From an uncultured Rikenellaceae bacterium (lineage in GTDB: Bacteria > Bacteroidota > Bacteroidia > Bacteroidales > Rikenellaceae), in NCBI GenBank assembly GCA_947038405.1, contig CAMQVY010000015.1, positions 1 through 49,424 on the forward strand: DNA of 49,424 bases. Reading direction: 5' to 3'. Positions 1 to 9,551 of this stretch are shown here, piece by piece (the first letter of the stretch is position 1; every line of letters starts with the position of its first letter). The notes below the pieces were generated by a model. That model did no database searches and was not told the DNA's origin. It saw only the letters and a program-made list of their open reading frames with translations. Position numbers and translations under genes: made by a program.

Positions 1-69
1 TTTAATGCGAAAGTAAAGGCATTCAGATCTCAATTCAGAGGTGTTAGAGATATACTGTACTTCATTTAG
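1..69 (+). CDS. ISL3-like transposase, C-terminal fragment (cut by window edge)
   Basis: Reading frame 1 is open from the first base to a TAG at 67-69 and encodes 22 residues that begin FNAKVKAFRSQFRGV. This resembles the conserved end of the DDE domain in ISL3-family transposases of Bacteroidota, where the final catalytic Glu sits just before the FNAK stretch. The rest of the gene lies outside the window, so intactness and activity cannot be judged. No terminal inverted repeat could be paired, because only one end of the element is visible. The call rests on recognising a short motif. Confidence 0.65.
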   Translation, partial: FNAKVKAFRSQFRGVRDILYFI

Positions 70-196
70 TAAAAACAGAAATGGGGCAAAATTTTACATC
101 TGGGAAGTATTTATATTTGAGGTAATAATTTTACAATTTAGATGTTGAATAATCGTAAGTTATTATGAGATGAAGATATTAATAAAAATAAAAAAC

Positions 197-243
197 GAGG
201 TTATCCGTAATCACACTCGTGATTACGGATAACCTCATTTTTT
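197..243. terminator. Bidirectional intrinsic terminator
   Basis: A perfect 17 bp stem (197-213 with 220-236, extendable by one C-G pair) has a tiny loop. It is flanked by an A-tract on the left and a T-tract on the right, so it can work on both strands. It would end the minus-strand PNGase F-like gene and any transcript leaving the transposase side. Positions 70-196 and 244-337 show nothing else. Confidence 0.9.
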
Positions 244-337
244 TATTTAATGACTCTTTTTATGTCGTATATACTTGTTGCATTGAAATAGTTTAATATA
301 TGGTGAGACAATTAGAGTCTATATTGATATTCTTTAA

Positions 338-1579
338 CTACTCATTTACGTCCCAGACTAAATAAGCCGAAATCAGCCAATGATTTAATTTATCTTTATC
401 AATTGCACTTGCTTCAGGTATTGATATAGTTAAGGTATGCTCTCCTGGTTGGATATCTAAGTTGACAACTTCTGGTGTCACATCACTACCTGGACACCAA
501 TTAGAGCGTGAAAGATCTGAGGATGCTAGCGGTTCTTCGATCTCTTTTTCTGAATATCCATCCTTACCTATGTATGATGTTAGACGCTTTTGTAGCCAAA
601 CACCTGCTGTTGGATTGAATCTTCGGAACGAGGCGCAATCATCTCTCCATGGGATAAATGAGAGTACGACTGTTGAATCTACAGTTATGATATTTTCTCG
701 TTGTACAAATTCATCTCCTTCTGAGTGACCTCCATGACCTGTAACAATATATTTAAGACGAATATTTGAGGCATTATTTGGAATCGTAAAATCGACAGAT
801 AGGTCTTTACGTGCAAAAATATCTGGATATCCTTGTCCGATATAATAAACCGTATTTACTAAGGGTTCAACAGCTCTTTGTACTAATTTATCACAGCTTT
901 TAGGACTCTCTTTAATGTCAAGAGATAGGTCAACGATATATCCTTCAGGAGTCCATGTGTCAATATATACTCCAACATATACTTCTCTCTCAAACTGAGA
1001 ATATAGATCCGTAATATTTTGTTCCCAATGTACGTTTTCGGCCCATTTGTCAATATATACGGGCTTTGTTTTGCTTGTTGTCTCGTCATTATCTGTTTTG
1101 CTATAGTACCCAACACCAAAAGGTGTCATAAAGCGTAATAATTCAATGGTTGGCTTGTAATCTAGCCCAGGAACAATACCTACTAACTTTTCATACCTTG
1201 TACTATCTAATAAGGGGAATTCTCTCTCTCCTTTTGCTATTGAAATTAAGTTAATAGCAGACTCTTTAGGTAAAATAAAGCATGAACCAGACTTATCCCA
1301 CTTATCTCCATTTGAAGCAACTGTTAATCTTACGGTAACATCTACATCGCGCTTATATTTAGGAAGAGTTACTTTTTTAAGGATTATTCGGCCATTGACA
1401 AGATGGATTATTGAATCTCCGCTATCAGTAAAGTTTGGATATTTGTCTGGATTGAAGCAAATTGCACTATTTTCAAAGATTGGAATAGTTAAATCACCAA
1501 TAGATGGTAGTTCTTCACTCTTGCATGAGGAGAACATAAGTACTAGTGAACATAGTATGAAATTGTAATATTTAGTCAT
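338..1579 (-). CDS. PNGase F-like peptide-N-glycosidase lipoprotein
   Basis: This 413 aa protein probably releases N-linked glycans by cleaving the Asn side-chain amide. A lipoprotein signal ends at Cys19, followed by KSEE, the acidic pattern that sends Bacteroidota lipoproteins to the cell surface. Residues about 60-225 match the PNGase F N-domain: KWD95KSGS aligns with the catalytic Asp60 segment of Elizabethkingia PNGase F, and RFMTPFGVG with its RFITPYWVG. Residues about 235-410 match the C-domain, with [12 protein letters not shown] (290-295 would hold the Glu206 equivalent) and [12 protein letters not shown]. The Glu118 position appears to be Asp207 (YID207TW). The roughly 85 residues before the core strand may form part of the extra N-terminal region seen in some family members. 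It is a single gene with its own terminator. Family assignment is firm; activity is inferred. Confidence 0.85.
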   Translation of the reverse strand: MTKYYNFILCSLVLMFSSCKSEELPSIGDLTIPIFENSAICFNPDKYPNFTDSGDSIIHLVNGRIILKKVTLPKYKRDVDVTVRLTVASNGDKWDKSGSCFILPKESAINLISIAKGEREFPLLDSTRYEKLVGIVPGLDYKPTIELLRFMTPFGVGYYSKTDNDETTSKTKPVYIDKWAENVHWEQNITDLYSQFEREVYVGVYIDTWTPEGYIVDLSLDIKESPKSCDKLVQRAVEPLVNTVYYIGQGYPDIFARKDLSVDFTIPNNASNIRLKYIVTGHGGHSEGDEFVQRENIITVDSTVVLSFIPWRDDCASFRRFNPTAGVWLQKRLTSYIGKDGYSEKEIEEPLASSDLSRSNWCPGSDVTPEVVNLDIQPGEHTLTISIPEASAIDKDKLNHWLISAYLVWDVNE

Positions 1580-1634
1580 ATTGATCTTATTTATTAGGGT
1601 TAGATTTGAAATAATTTTTAAAAGCGTGTAATTT

Positions 1635-1643
1635 ACAAAAATA
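1635..1643 (-). promoter_or_regulatory. Candidate -7 element for the PNGase F-like gene
   Basis: On the minus strand this reads TATTTTTGT, matching the Bacteroidota -7 consensus TAnnTTTG. It lies about 55 bp upstream of the start at 1579. No good -33 TTTG was found, so this is a weak call in AT-rich DNA. Confidence 0.4.
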
Positions 1644-1725
1644 TGAATTATTTTCTACTTGTTGCGCTGTATAGTAGTATTTTGTAGATTTATTTATATT
1701 GACAAGAGTTTTTTGCTTCTATTGT

Positions 1726-1759
1726 TTTGTGTCAAGTAGATATTATTATGTACTTTTGC
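1726..1759 (+). promoter_or_regulatory. Promoter of the MATE gene (-33 and -7 elements)
   Basis: TTTG at 1726-1729 and TACTTTTGC at 1751-1759 are separated by 21 bp, matching the Bacteroidota sigma-ABfr pattern TTTG-N19-21-TAnnTTTG. The start codon is at 1874, so the transcript would have a leader of a little over 100 nt. This is the best two-part promoter in the window. Confidence 0.65.
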
Positions 1760-1873
1760 CCAAAATAACCACTTCTTAATCCATCTTTATGGATGTTACG
1801 CTTAGTAGTTTGTAAATTATAAAATAACAACAAAATTATATACACAACATATATATGATATTTAAGTAAATAA

Positions 1874-3208
1874 ATGACAAAATTAGGAACGGAAAAGGTC
1901 GGAGCATTGCTATTGAAATTGGCTATACCAGCAATAATAGCACAAGTAGTAAATCTATTGTATAATATAATAGATAGAATATATATAGGAAGAATGGCTG
2001 ATGGAGAGGTGGCAATCGCTGGTGTCGGTGTTACATTTCCGATCATAATTCTAATAGGAGCTTTTAGTCTACTTTTCGGGATGGGGGGAGCTCCTCGATG
2101 TTCAATGAAGTTAGGTGCTAATGATAGGACTGGTGCAGAAGAGGTTATGACTGCTAGTTTTACGATGTTAGTCGTGGTGTCTGTGCTAATAACAACTATA
2201 TTCTCAATATTTGCTGAGCCCTTGTTATTCCTATTTGGAGCTAGTGAGGTGACAATTAATTATGCTACTGATTATCTAGGGATATATCTTTGGGGCACAA
2301 TATTCTCACTTATCGCAATTGGGATGAACCCTTTTATCAATACTCAAGGCTTTGCTAGAACTAGTATGGCGACAATACTTATTGGAGCTGTTATAAATAT
2401 TGTACTAGACCCGATATTTATATTTACACTCGATATGGGGGTTAAAGGAGCCGCATATGCTACTGTTATTTCGCAAGCGGTATCGGCGATATGGGTGATA
2501 CTATTTTTAAGATTTAAAAGTGATGCGTTAAAGCTAAGAAAACGCTTTTTTATTCCGCGTTGGAGTGTGGTGTGGAGTATTATTTCATTAGGTGTATCTC
2601 CATTTATAATGCAAAGTACAGAGGCATTGGTATTAATATCATTAAATACCCAGTTGCTAAAGTATGGAGGAGATTTGGCTGTTGGTGCAATGACGATATT
2701 AACTTCTCTTTTGCAAATTGCAACTATGCCACTGCAAGGTATATCGCAGGGTTTGCAACCTATCGTAAGTTATAATTATGGAGCGGGTAATCTGCGAAGA
2801 GTTAGACGATGTATTAGACTTGCGTTGCTCTCTGGTGGAACTTACATATTTATTCTATGTACTGCTTTGATGATATTTCCTAGTAGCTTTGTTCGGATAT
2901 TTACCACTGATCCGCAGCTTATTGAGACTACAGCATCGTTTATACCAATATACTTCCTTGGTGTGTATATATTTGGATTACAGATAATATGTCAACAGGT
3001 ATTCGTTTCATTGGGGCAAGCTAAAATTTCGCTATTCATTGCAATACTACGTAAAATAGTACTTCTTGTACCACTTATATATATATTGCCTAACTTATTT
3101 AATGATAAGCAGTTTGGTGTGATAGTCTCTGAGCCTATATCTGATATAACATCAGCAATTACAGCAATAACAATATTTATTGTTTTCTATAAAAAAAGAT
3201 TACATTAA
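1874..3208 (+). CDS. MATE family multidrug/metabolite exporter
   Basis: This 444 aa inner-membrane protein has about twelve hydrophobic segments in two similar halves, the normal size and topology for MATE exporters, which expel organic cations or drugs in exchange for Na+ or H+. The N-terminal stretch LAIPAIIAQVVNLLYNIID and the following IGR segment are characteristic of the NorM/MepA/DinF group. The repeat half begins near residue 230 (SIISLGVSPFIMQ). It stands alone, with its own promoter upstream and a strong terminator 7 bp after the stop. Substrate cannot be told from sequence. Confidence 0.92.
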   Translation: MTKLGTEKVGALLLKLAIPAIIAQVVNLLYNIIDRIYIGRMADGEVAIAGVGVTFPIIILIGAFSLLFGMGGAPRCSMKLGANDRTGAEEVMTASFTMLVVVSVLITTIFSIFAEPLLFLFGASEVTINYATDYLGIYLWGTIFSLIAIGMNPFINTQGFARTSMATILIGAVINIVLDPIFIFTLDMGVKGAAYATVISQAVSAIWVILFLRFKSDALKLRKRFFIPRWSVVWSIISLGVSPFIMQSTEALVLISLNTQLLKYGGDLAVGAMTILTSLLQIATMPLQGISQGLQPIVSYNYGAGNLRRVRRCIRLALLSGGTYIFILCTALMIFPSSFVRIFTTDPQLIETTASFIPIYFLGVYIFGLQIICQQVFVSLGQAKISLFIAILRKIVLLVPLIYILPNLFNDKQFGVIVSEPISDITSAITAITIFIVFYKKRLH

Positions 3209-3214
3209 CATAAT

Positions 3215-3250
3215 AAAAATGTCAGAGAAATTAATCTCTGACATTTTTTT
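3215..3250. terminator. Bidirectional terminator between convergent genes
   Basis: The stem 3215-3228 pairs with 3235-3248 around the loop AATTAA, with a GC-containing core of GTCAGAGA and A/T tracts on either side. It serves both the plus-strand MATE gene (stop 3208) and the minus-strand GH2 gene (stop at 3263). Confidence 0.9.
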
Positions 3251-3262
3251 AGTGAATCATAT

Positions 3263-6200
3263 TTAGTCATTAGTGAGGAACTCTAGCTCCGCAATTGCGA
3301 CATGAGGCGTGTTCCATGATGAAAGCACCTCTAGTTTTATGTATTTAGCTTTGTGGAAGTAGAGTAAGTCTAGCTCTTGTTTGGCGGACGTATTTGGTAA
3401 TGACTCCTTTATAATCGGACTTTCCCAACTCTTGCCATCTTCACTAATATATACTTGTATCTCTTTTATTCTTCCGCTTTGATTATCTTGGCGTGGTGTA
3501 TAGACAATACCTCCTACACTCTCAACTTTATTCAGCTCTATGATGATATTAACGGGTAGTTTTGCGCTATTACTTGAGTAGTCTGTATGCCAAATTTTAT
3601 GTATATCTCCATCTACCATGTTTGAAATAGGGTAGTTGCTAGATGTACTCGTCGTTATTATACTACTAATGATCGACTTTTTTATTTTAGCTTTAGTTGA
3701 TGACTTTTGATTTAAGTTCAGAAGTGCATCAACTTGCTTCTTGCTAACTTTTGTCGAAGGCTTGAAGTTGTCGCTGTTTATATAGTTCCATAATGAATGG
3801 CGCATTTGACGCTTTACAGCACAAGTGTCTAAGCCATTTTGAAGGTCAATTGCTGATATGATTAGTTTTCCCTTTCCATATTTAGCTTCTGCCATAACTC
3901 CAACCTTACGATTAGTTTTCCAGCCATCAATTAATTGAAGTAGAGGACGGAAATCTTTATCCCAATGATCTTTCATGTCGAATTGATCGAATACTAGAGG
4001 TTTGGCACTACGTAGTAACTCCCACCATTGCCAGTTTGTATGCGAATCTGTCGGGAAGTCATTGAATAGGGGGTGTTTAGGATCACAGATAAGTCCCATT
4101 GTTTGTGAATTTCCATTTTTTTGAAATTGAGTCCAGTAGACAGTTAAAAATGAGTATGGTAACTCGCCTTTTATCTGATCATCTTTTAGTTGTAGAATAA
4201 CTGTTTCTCCATTTTTTAATCGTGAAATACTCGTCTCATCCCATTTAGTTGTGATCATCTTATCTAACTCTGGGTGATGCTCCACTTTTTTAGGATATAC
4301 CCAAAAATCCCACTCATTTGTCATCTCCTGACCAACAATGTTTGCTGTTAATTTTAGTTTTGTAGCTTTTAATATGCCATTAAGAGGGAACTGAATATTC
4401 CCAAAAGGTTGTGCTCCTCCTCTGATTGCATTTATTGTGTAAAGTTCCTCTTTTAGAGTGTTACCAGCCATATCTGTTATCTTATACTCAATCGATATGT
4501 TGTTTAGATCACTTTTAGTCCAGTTTGTAATGAGACCTTTAGAGTAGAATACTTCATTATTTGTCCACACAAACTTCTCCATTTCGGAGAGTAAGACACA
4601 GTCGCCATTAAATGAGTTGAACTTTTTTTCACTTGTGTAGGGTTTCATATCGTAGAAATAGTCCATGACTCCAACCAATGCTGAACCTTGACCAGGGAAA
4701 TCCTCTAACTGTAAAATTTGGTAACCAGGTAGATTCTTTGCTCTATGATATGCCTCTATTTCATTTTTATATAGGATCATTTGAAGTGCACCAGATGCCT
4801 GCACATAATCTGGCCACATATCATACAAACCTCTCTCTTCGAGTTGTTCTTTTGCGATATGTAGATATCCAGCAGATTGAGACCCAATATATTTTGACTC
4901 TTGATCTAAACTCGGATAAGAGCAGTGTTGCCCGACTTCATGTACTAATGTCGGTACTTTAAATGGTTTTACTGTAGAGTAAAATTCAAAATTTGATGAT
5001 GGTTTGTGTTTAAAGAAGAATGAACTTTGTGGTCTTGGTGGCCAACCTTTATTCGAGCGGTAGTGTCCCGATATAAAGAATTCACATTCGTCTGTTAAAC
5101 TAGGTACTGAGCTTGCAAGAGAGCTATAAACTCTTCGATCATCCTTTTTCCACTCAGTTAGGAGGGTATTTACAATCGCTGTGCTGCTAGATAGTTCATT
5201 TCCCATCATCATCATCATAAAGGATGGATGGTTGCCATATTCGTTTAGTGAATTTCGACCCTCATCCTGAAGGAATGATAACTGCTCACTACTACTTATT
5301 CGAGCCCACATACTAGTCTCTGCAAGAACGTAGATTCCAACTCTATCTGCTGCAATAAACGCTGCTTTGGGTGGCATCCAAGAGTGGAAGCGTATATGGT
5401 TTATTCCTAGTTTTTTATTTTTTGTTAAAATGTCTACCCAGCTATCTACATCCATAGATGGATGACCTGTTAGAGGGAAACTGCCACACATTAAATTACC
5501 TCTAAAGAAACGCTTAACTCCATTTACATAAAATTTGTCATCTTTAATCTCTATTTTTCTCATTCCGAAATTATCGATGTGAGTATCATATCCAGTAGAG
5601 TTTTTTACACCTATTTTAATATTGTATAGTGTCGGATTGTATTCATCCCATAATACCATACGATCCCCCATGTTGATGATAAACGTTACTTCATGTTTGC
5701 CATGTGCAATAGATTTGTTGAACTTTTTTGAAAATTTGTGGATTGGATCCGTCGTGTTGTATGACTCTACATTGAAATCAAATTTAAGAATTGATGTCTT
5801 CTCCTCTCCGTTATAAATGTTAAGTTTTATAATTGCGCTCTTTTTATCTATATCAGGATAAATATCACAACTCTCAATACGTACGCTTTCAGGTGCGATT
5901 TCGAGCATAATATCCCCTATGATTCCATTCCAAGCAGACATTGTTTGGTCTCCCCATGAGTGTGCATTCTTGCCAACACTAATAATTTGATCATTATTTA
6001 CTCTTAAGACAATTCTATTATCTTCTCCTGGTATAAGGAATTTACTAATGTCAAACCTATGTGGTGCAAGTAGAGATCGCTCAGTATTAACATATTTGCC
6101 ATTTATGTATAATTGACTCTCCCAATGTACTCTCTCTAGCATTAGTACTATCTTTTTACTCTTAATATCCGCAGGAGCTTTAAACTTTAGCTGATACCAA

Positions 6201-6559
6201 GCTGCTCCAATATAGTGCTTTTTTGGTTGGAAGTTATTTGTGTAGTGAAGATTATCATCCTCTCTATATTTTGCAAACATAGGCTCTGTATACCATGAAT
6301 TATCTGCTATCTCTGCAACAACCCATGGAGTCTTTGCTGTAACATTATTACCATATCCTTGGTTTTGTAGTGCGCCAGGAAGGGTTATGTTACTCTCAAA
6401 ATCCTGATTATACCACATCTTTTTTATTCCAATGTTGCTGGGGTCTAGTTTAAATTTCCACTCTCCGCTTAGATCAATGGTTCTTGTTTGTGCCATGGAT
6501 ACAGACGAAAAACAAAATAAAAGAAGTGTGATTGTAAAATGGTACAGAGTTGTTTTCAT
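3263..6559 (-). CDS. GH2 family glycoside hydrolase with discoidin-like C-terminal domain
   Basis: This 1098 aa secreted enzyme has a signal peptide ending near SMAQ23. It has a jelly-roll sugar-binding domain (about 25-225), an immunoglobulin-like domain (about 225-338) and a TIM barrel (about 340-660). GNE455LS is the expected acid/base and VHE541VG the expected nucleophile of GH2. A middle region (about 665-930) precedes a discoidin/F5-8C-like module (about 965-1097; SNMVDGDIHKIWHTDY), which commonly binds galactose-type sugars. GH2 includes beta-galactosidases, mannosidases and glucuronidases; the divergent barrel motifs prevent a substrate call. It is transcribed away from the porin gene, so the 307 bp between them must hold divergent control signals. 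Family call is strong; specificity is unknown. Confidence 0.85.
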   Translation of the reverse strand: MKTTLYHFTITLLLFCFSSVSMAQTRTIDLSGEWKFKLDPSNIGIKKMWYNQDFESNITLPGALQNQGYGNNVTAKTPWVVAEIADNSWYTEPMFAKYREDDNLHYTNNFQPKKHYIGAAWYQLKFKAPADIKSKKIVLMLERVHWESQLYINGKYVNTERSLLAPHRFDISKFLIPGEDNRIVLRVNNDQIISVGKNAHSWGDQTMSAWNGIIGDIMLEIAPESVRIESCDIYPDIDKKSAIIKLNIYNGEEKTSILKFDFNVESYNTTDPIHKFSKKFNKSIAHGKHEVTFIINMGDRMVLWDEYNPTLYNIKIGVKNSTGYDTHIDNFGMRKIEIKDDKFYVNGVKRFFRGNLMCGSFPLTGHPSMDVDSWVDILTKNKKLGINHIRFHSWMPPKAAFIAADRVGIYVLAETSMWARISSSEQLSFLQDEGRNSLNEYGNHPSFMMMMMGNELSSSTAIVNTLLTEWKKDDRRVYSSLASSVPSLTDECEFFISGHYRSNKGWPPRPQSSFFFKHKPSSNFEFYSTVKPFKVPTLVHEVGQHCSYPSLDQESKYIGSQSAGYLHIAKEQLEERGLYDMWPDYVQASGALQMILYKNEIEAYHRAKNLPGYQILQLEDFPGQGSALVGVMDYFYDMKPYTSEKKFNSFNGDCVLLSEMEKFVWTNNEVFYSKGLITNWTKSDLNNISIEYKITDMAGNTLKEELYTINAIRGGAQPFGNIQFPLNGILKATKLKLTANIVGQEMTNEWDFWVYPKKVEHHPELDKMITTKWDETSISRLKNGETVILQLKDDQIKGELPYSFLTVYWTQFQKNGNSQTMGLICDPKHPLFNDFPTDSHTNWQWWELLRSAKPLVFDQFDMKDHWDKDFRPLLQLIDGWKTNRKVGVMAEAKYGKGKLIISAIDLQNGLDTCAVKRQMRHSLWNYINSDNFKPSTKVSKKQVDALLNLNQKSSTKAKIKKSIISSIITTSTSSNYPISNMVDGDIHKIWHTDYSSNSAKLPVNIIIELNKVESVGGIVYTPRQDNQSGRIKEIQVYISEDGKSWESPIIKESLPNTSAKQELDLLYFHKAKYIKLEVLSSWNTPHVAIAELEFLTND

Positions 6560-6866
6560 AAATAATTTAGATTAAATAGATGGTATTATATATAAGTGTT
6601 GTATCGGCTCTCTCAATCCGATAATAGTTGGTGGGGAGTCCATTTTTTTGTTAAGTCAAAAGTTCATATAAAAGTAGTAAATTAATTCTAAAACTAGTTT
6701 AAAGCAGATAAAAATAACTAAATATACACTAATTCACATATTAATTAAGGCTTATGCTATGCGGTTATAAGTAATATCGATTAATATACATAAACCATTA
6801 ATAACGTATTTTCATTAAAAAATTGTATTTTTGCCAAATATTATACAAAATAAATTAACATAAATT
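6560..6866. other. Divergent intergenic control region (GH2 / porin)
   Basis: This is 307 bp of AT-rich DNA between divergent start codons. A good -7 element for the porin is present at 6826-6834. I found no matching TAnnTTTG on the minus strand for the GH2 gene. No small ORF or RNA was recognised. Confidence 0.5.
6826..6834 (+). promoter_or_regulatory. Candidate -7 element for the porin operon
   Basis: TATTTTTGC matches TAnnTTTG and ends 32 bp before the ATG at 6867. No clear -33 TTTG was seen at the expected distance. Confidence 0.5.
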
Positions 6867-8099
6867 ATGAAAAAACTTAACTTTTTATTGTTACTAGCTC
6901 TAATGTTAGTAGCATCTCCAGGTATTGCTAAAAAATCGAACTTGAAATATGACTTCTACGGATTTGTTCGTGGAGACTTCTTCTTTGATAGCCGTGCTAG
7001 TGTTGCTTCAAATAATGAATTATTCTATCTATATCCACTACCTCAAGAGTTTGATCCTAATGGTGAGGATCTTAACGCCTATCCAAGTAGTGGTTTCTTC
7101 TCATTTGTTACTCGCCTTGGACTTGATGTGACTGGTCAGAAGATTGGATCGGCAACTGCTTCGGCTAAAATTGAAGTCGATTTCGCCGGCTTTTCTGGTA
7201 GCCATACAATGTTGAGAATACGTAATGCTTATATGAAATTTGACTGGGAGAGTAATCATAGTATATTATTAGGGCAAACTTGGCACCCTTTGTTCGGATC
7301 GGTTACACCATCTATGACGAATCTGTCGACTGGAGCGCCGTTTCAACCATTTAACAGATCTCCTCAGATACGTTATGAATTTAATCATAATGGATGGAGG
7401 TTAACAGCTGCTGCAATGTGGCAACTGCAATACCTATCTAATGGACCTATTGGTAGTAACGTAGAGTACTCTTTGAAAAGTTGTATCCCTGAATTATATG
7501 TAGGTGCAGATTACTATGTAAATAGATGGCAACTTGGAGGTGGTTTGGATATGTTATCATTGAAACCGCGTACGGAGTCAGTCGTAAACGATAAAATATA
7601 TAAAGTCAACGAGAGAATGAATGCTGTATCTGGTGAACTGCATATGAAATATAGTGGTAAGAAGTGGAATGTTGGAGTGAAAAGTGTACTCGCATCAGCA
7701 TTAGATCATACATTGTTGTTAGGTGGATATGGTGTGACAAGTATTGCTGGTAGTAATATGGAACAGAAATACACTCCTCTACATAATTCAACAACATGGT
7801 TGAATATTACGTATGGAAAAACTTGGAAACCAACTCTATTCGTTGGATATATGAAGAATCTAGGTGCTTATGAAGGTTTCGTCTCAACTGATAAAATATA
7901 TGGTAGAGGAACTAATATTGATCAGTTACTGGGTGTGAACATTGGCTTGTCTTATAATAGACCTGCTTGGACATTTGGTATTGAGTATTCAACGTCTACT
8001 GCTTGGTATGGAGATATTAATCTTAATACAGGTCGAGTTATTAATACAAACGATGTGACTAATAATCGAGTTGCTGCAATTGCTGTTTTTCATTTCTAG
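6867..8099 (+). CDS. DcaP-like outer-membrane porin
   Basis: This 410 aa protein has a signal peptide (cleavage near GIA21-KKS) and then alternating polar/hydrophobic strands rich in Tyr, Trp and Gly. It ends in AVFHF, a terminal Phe typical of outer-membrane beta-barrels inserted by BamA. The opening YDFYGFVRGDFFFDSR and the later AYMKFDW and LLGQTWHPLFG segments match the DcaP-like porin family of Bacteroidota. DcaP porins in Proteobacteria carry small anionic solutes; the cargo here is unknown. It starts a probable two-gene unit with the DUF4861 lipoprotein 49 bp downstream, with no terminator between. Because no SusC/SusD is present nearby, it is a candidate uptake route for products of the local glycan enzymes. 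Confidence 0.75.
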   Translation: MKKLNFLLLLALMLVASPGIAKKSNLKYDFYGFVRGDFFFDSRASVASNNELFYLYPLPQEFDPNGEDLNAYPSSGFFSFVTRLGLDVTGQKIGSATASAKIEVDFAGFSGSHTMLRIRNAYMKFDWESNHSILLGQTWHPLFGSVTPSMTNLSTGAPFQPFNRSPQIRYEFNHNGWRLTAAAMWQLQYLSNGPIGSNVEYSLKSCIPELYVGADYYVNRWQLGGGLDMLSLKPRTESVVNDKIYKVNERMNAVSGELHMKYSGKKWNVGVKSVLASALDHTLLLGGYGVTSIAGSNMEQKYTPLHNSTTWLNITYGKTWKPTLFVGYMKNLGAYEGFVSTDKIYGRGTNIDQLLGVNIGLSYNRPAWTFGIEYSTSTAWYGDINLNTGRVINTNDVTNNRVAAIAVFHF

Positions 8100-8148
8100 G
8101 TAGAGTCGTATTTCGTTGCTTAAACACTAAATTTATAGATATAATACT

Positions 8149-9261
8149 ATGAAAAACATTAAAAAGTTTATGACTATATTTTGTCTGCTTATTTTATCAA
8201 GTTGTGCAAATAACTCATTTATTGTGACAATAACAAACCCAACAAGTGAGGAGAGGTTATATGAAAATGTTGAGGTTGATTGGCACGAAATTAAGAGCAG
8301 AGTACCTGAAATTACTCCAGATGAATTGGTCGTTATGTGTGATGGTAAGGAGCAGGTTTACCAAGTAATTTATAGCGACAAAACCCCTTCGTCTGTATTA
8401 ATCCAGCCATCTGTACCATCTAATGATGCAGTCATGTATGAATTTAGAGAGGGTGTACCTACAACGTTTGATACACTTACATTTGGACGTATAGTCCCTG
8501 AGCGTAAAGATGATTTTGCATGGGAAAATAATAGAGTTGCTTATAGAGTCTACGGTCCTGCTTTGGCAGCAACTGGAGAGTTGAGTAATGGAATTGATGT
8601 TTGGGCCAAACGTACAGATAAAATGGTGATCGATAAGTGGTATAAACTTGATGATTACCATAGAGATCATGGTGAGGGTCTTGATTACTATAAAGTGGGT
8701 AGAACATTGGGAGCTGGAGCTGTTGCCCCTATCTTAGATTCTATGTTGGTTTTAGGTGATAATTTTATTCGTGCAGAACTCTTTGAAAATGGACCTTTGC
8801 GTACAACTTTTAAACTTTACTACGCACCTCTAAAAGTGGGAGATGTAGAAGTTGTAGAGAGCCGAATAATATCGTTGTCTGCAAATTCACATTTTAATAA
8901 AATAAGTGTGGCTTTTGATGGTGATTTCTCTTCGATACCCGTCGCTAGTGGTATTGTAATGCGTAAAGATTTAAGTGAGATATATGTAGATAATGAGCTT
9001 GGATTTATATCTTATCAAGAGCCTAAAGTTGGAATTAATGGTGAGTTAGCGATTTCTGTAATCTTAGCTGATGAATTTAGAGGAGCAAAAGAGCAAGAGG
9101 GGCATATACTCGCTTTTGCAGAGATGTCACATTGTAAAATATTAACCTATTATATGGGTAACTCTTGGAGTAAAGCAGGATTTGAAACTGCTCAACAATG
9201 GGTGGAGTATACAAAAAGTTATGTTGCTGCATTGAAAGACCCTTTGATCTTATCATACTAG
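8149..9261 (+). CDS. DUF4861 family lipoprotein
   Basis: This 370 aa protein has a lipoprotein signal ending at Cys19 (LILSSC19). The block RVAYRVYGPAL, then NGIDVWAKR, DKWYK and YHRDHGEGLDYYKVGRTLGAGA (residues about 130-190) is the hallmark of DUF4861. Members occur in polysaccharide-use loci of Bacteroidota and have a predicted mutarotase-like beta-sandwich fold. I know of no firm biochemical role, so none is assigned. It lies 49 bp after the porin and is followed by a strong terminator, so porin and DUF4861 probably form one transcript. The conserved charged block with two His and a Glu could be an active site; that is inference. Confidence 0.8.
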   Translation: MKNIKKFMTIFCLLILSSCANNSFIVTITNPTSEERLYENVEVDWHEIKSRVPEITPDELVVMCDGKEQVYQVIYSDKTPSSVLIQPSVPSNDAVMYEFREGVPTTFDTLTFGRIVPERKDDFAWENNRVAYRVYGPALAATGELSNGIDVWAKRTDKMVIDKWYKLDDYHRDHGEGLDYYKVGRTLGAGAVAPILDSMLVLGDNFIRAELFENGPLRTTFKLYYAPLKVGDVEVVESRIISLSANSHFNKISVAFDGDFSSIPVASGIVMRKDLSEIYVDNELGFISYQEPKVGINGELAISVILADEFRGAKEQEGHILAFAEMSHCKILTYYMGNSWSKAGFETAQQWVEYTKSYVAALKDPLILSY

Positions 9262-9364
9262 ATTATGAACTACCCTGCGTGATCTCTTGAGTGTGTGATT
9301 GCAGTGGAGAGTAAAATAATACTAAAACTTTAGATTAACATCTTTTGTAGAGAGTGAAAATGTT

Positions 9365-9407
9365 AAAATCCATCAGTAGGAGTGATCCTTGCTGATGGAT
9401 TTTTTTT
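9365..9407 (+). terminator. Intrinsic terminator after the porin-DUF4861 unit
   Basis: A 12 bp stem (9365-9376 with 9392-9403), with a further AGGA/TCCT pairing inside, is followed by a run of T. It lies about 100 bp after the DUF4861 stop. The interval 9262-9364 shows nothing else. Confidence 0.9.
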
Positions 9408-9496
9408 GGTTAGTATTTAGTATTCACCATGAGTAAATATTTCATATAAATATGGTTGAGATGAGGATATATGGTATTAAGTTGGAAATTATTTAC

Positions 9497-9505
9497 TACT
9501 TTTGG
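9497..9505 (+). promoter_or_regulatory. Candidate -7 element for the beta-helix gene
   Basis: TACTTTTGG fits TAnnTTTG and ends 46 bp before the ATG at 9552. It lies downstream of an alternative in-frame ATG at 9471, which argues against that earlier start. Confidence 0.5.
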
Positions 9506-9551
9506 TAATAGTTCAATCCTTTACCCTACATATATAAACTACACTAAAAAA

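Noticed and set aside
1732-2046. Minus-strand ORF over the MATE start
   Set aside because: It is a shadow of the MATE gene and covers its promoter; no family resemblance.
9471-9551. Upstream in-frame start for the beta-helix protein
   Set aside because: It would hide a clean signal peptide and lies before the likely -7 element.
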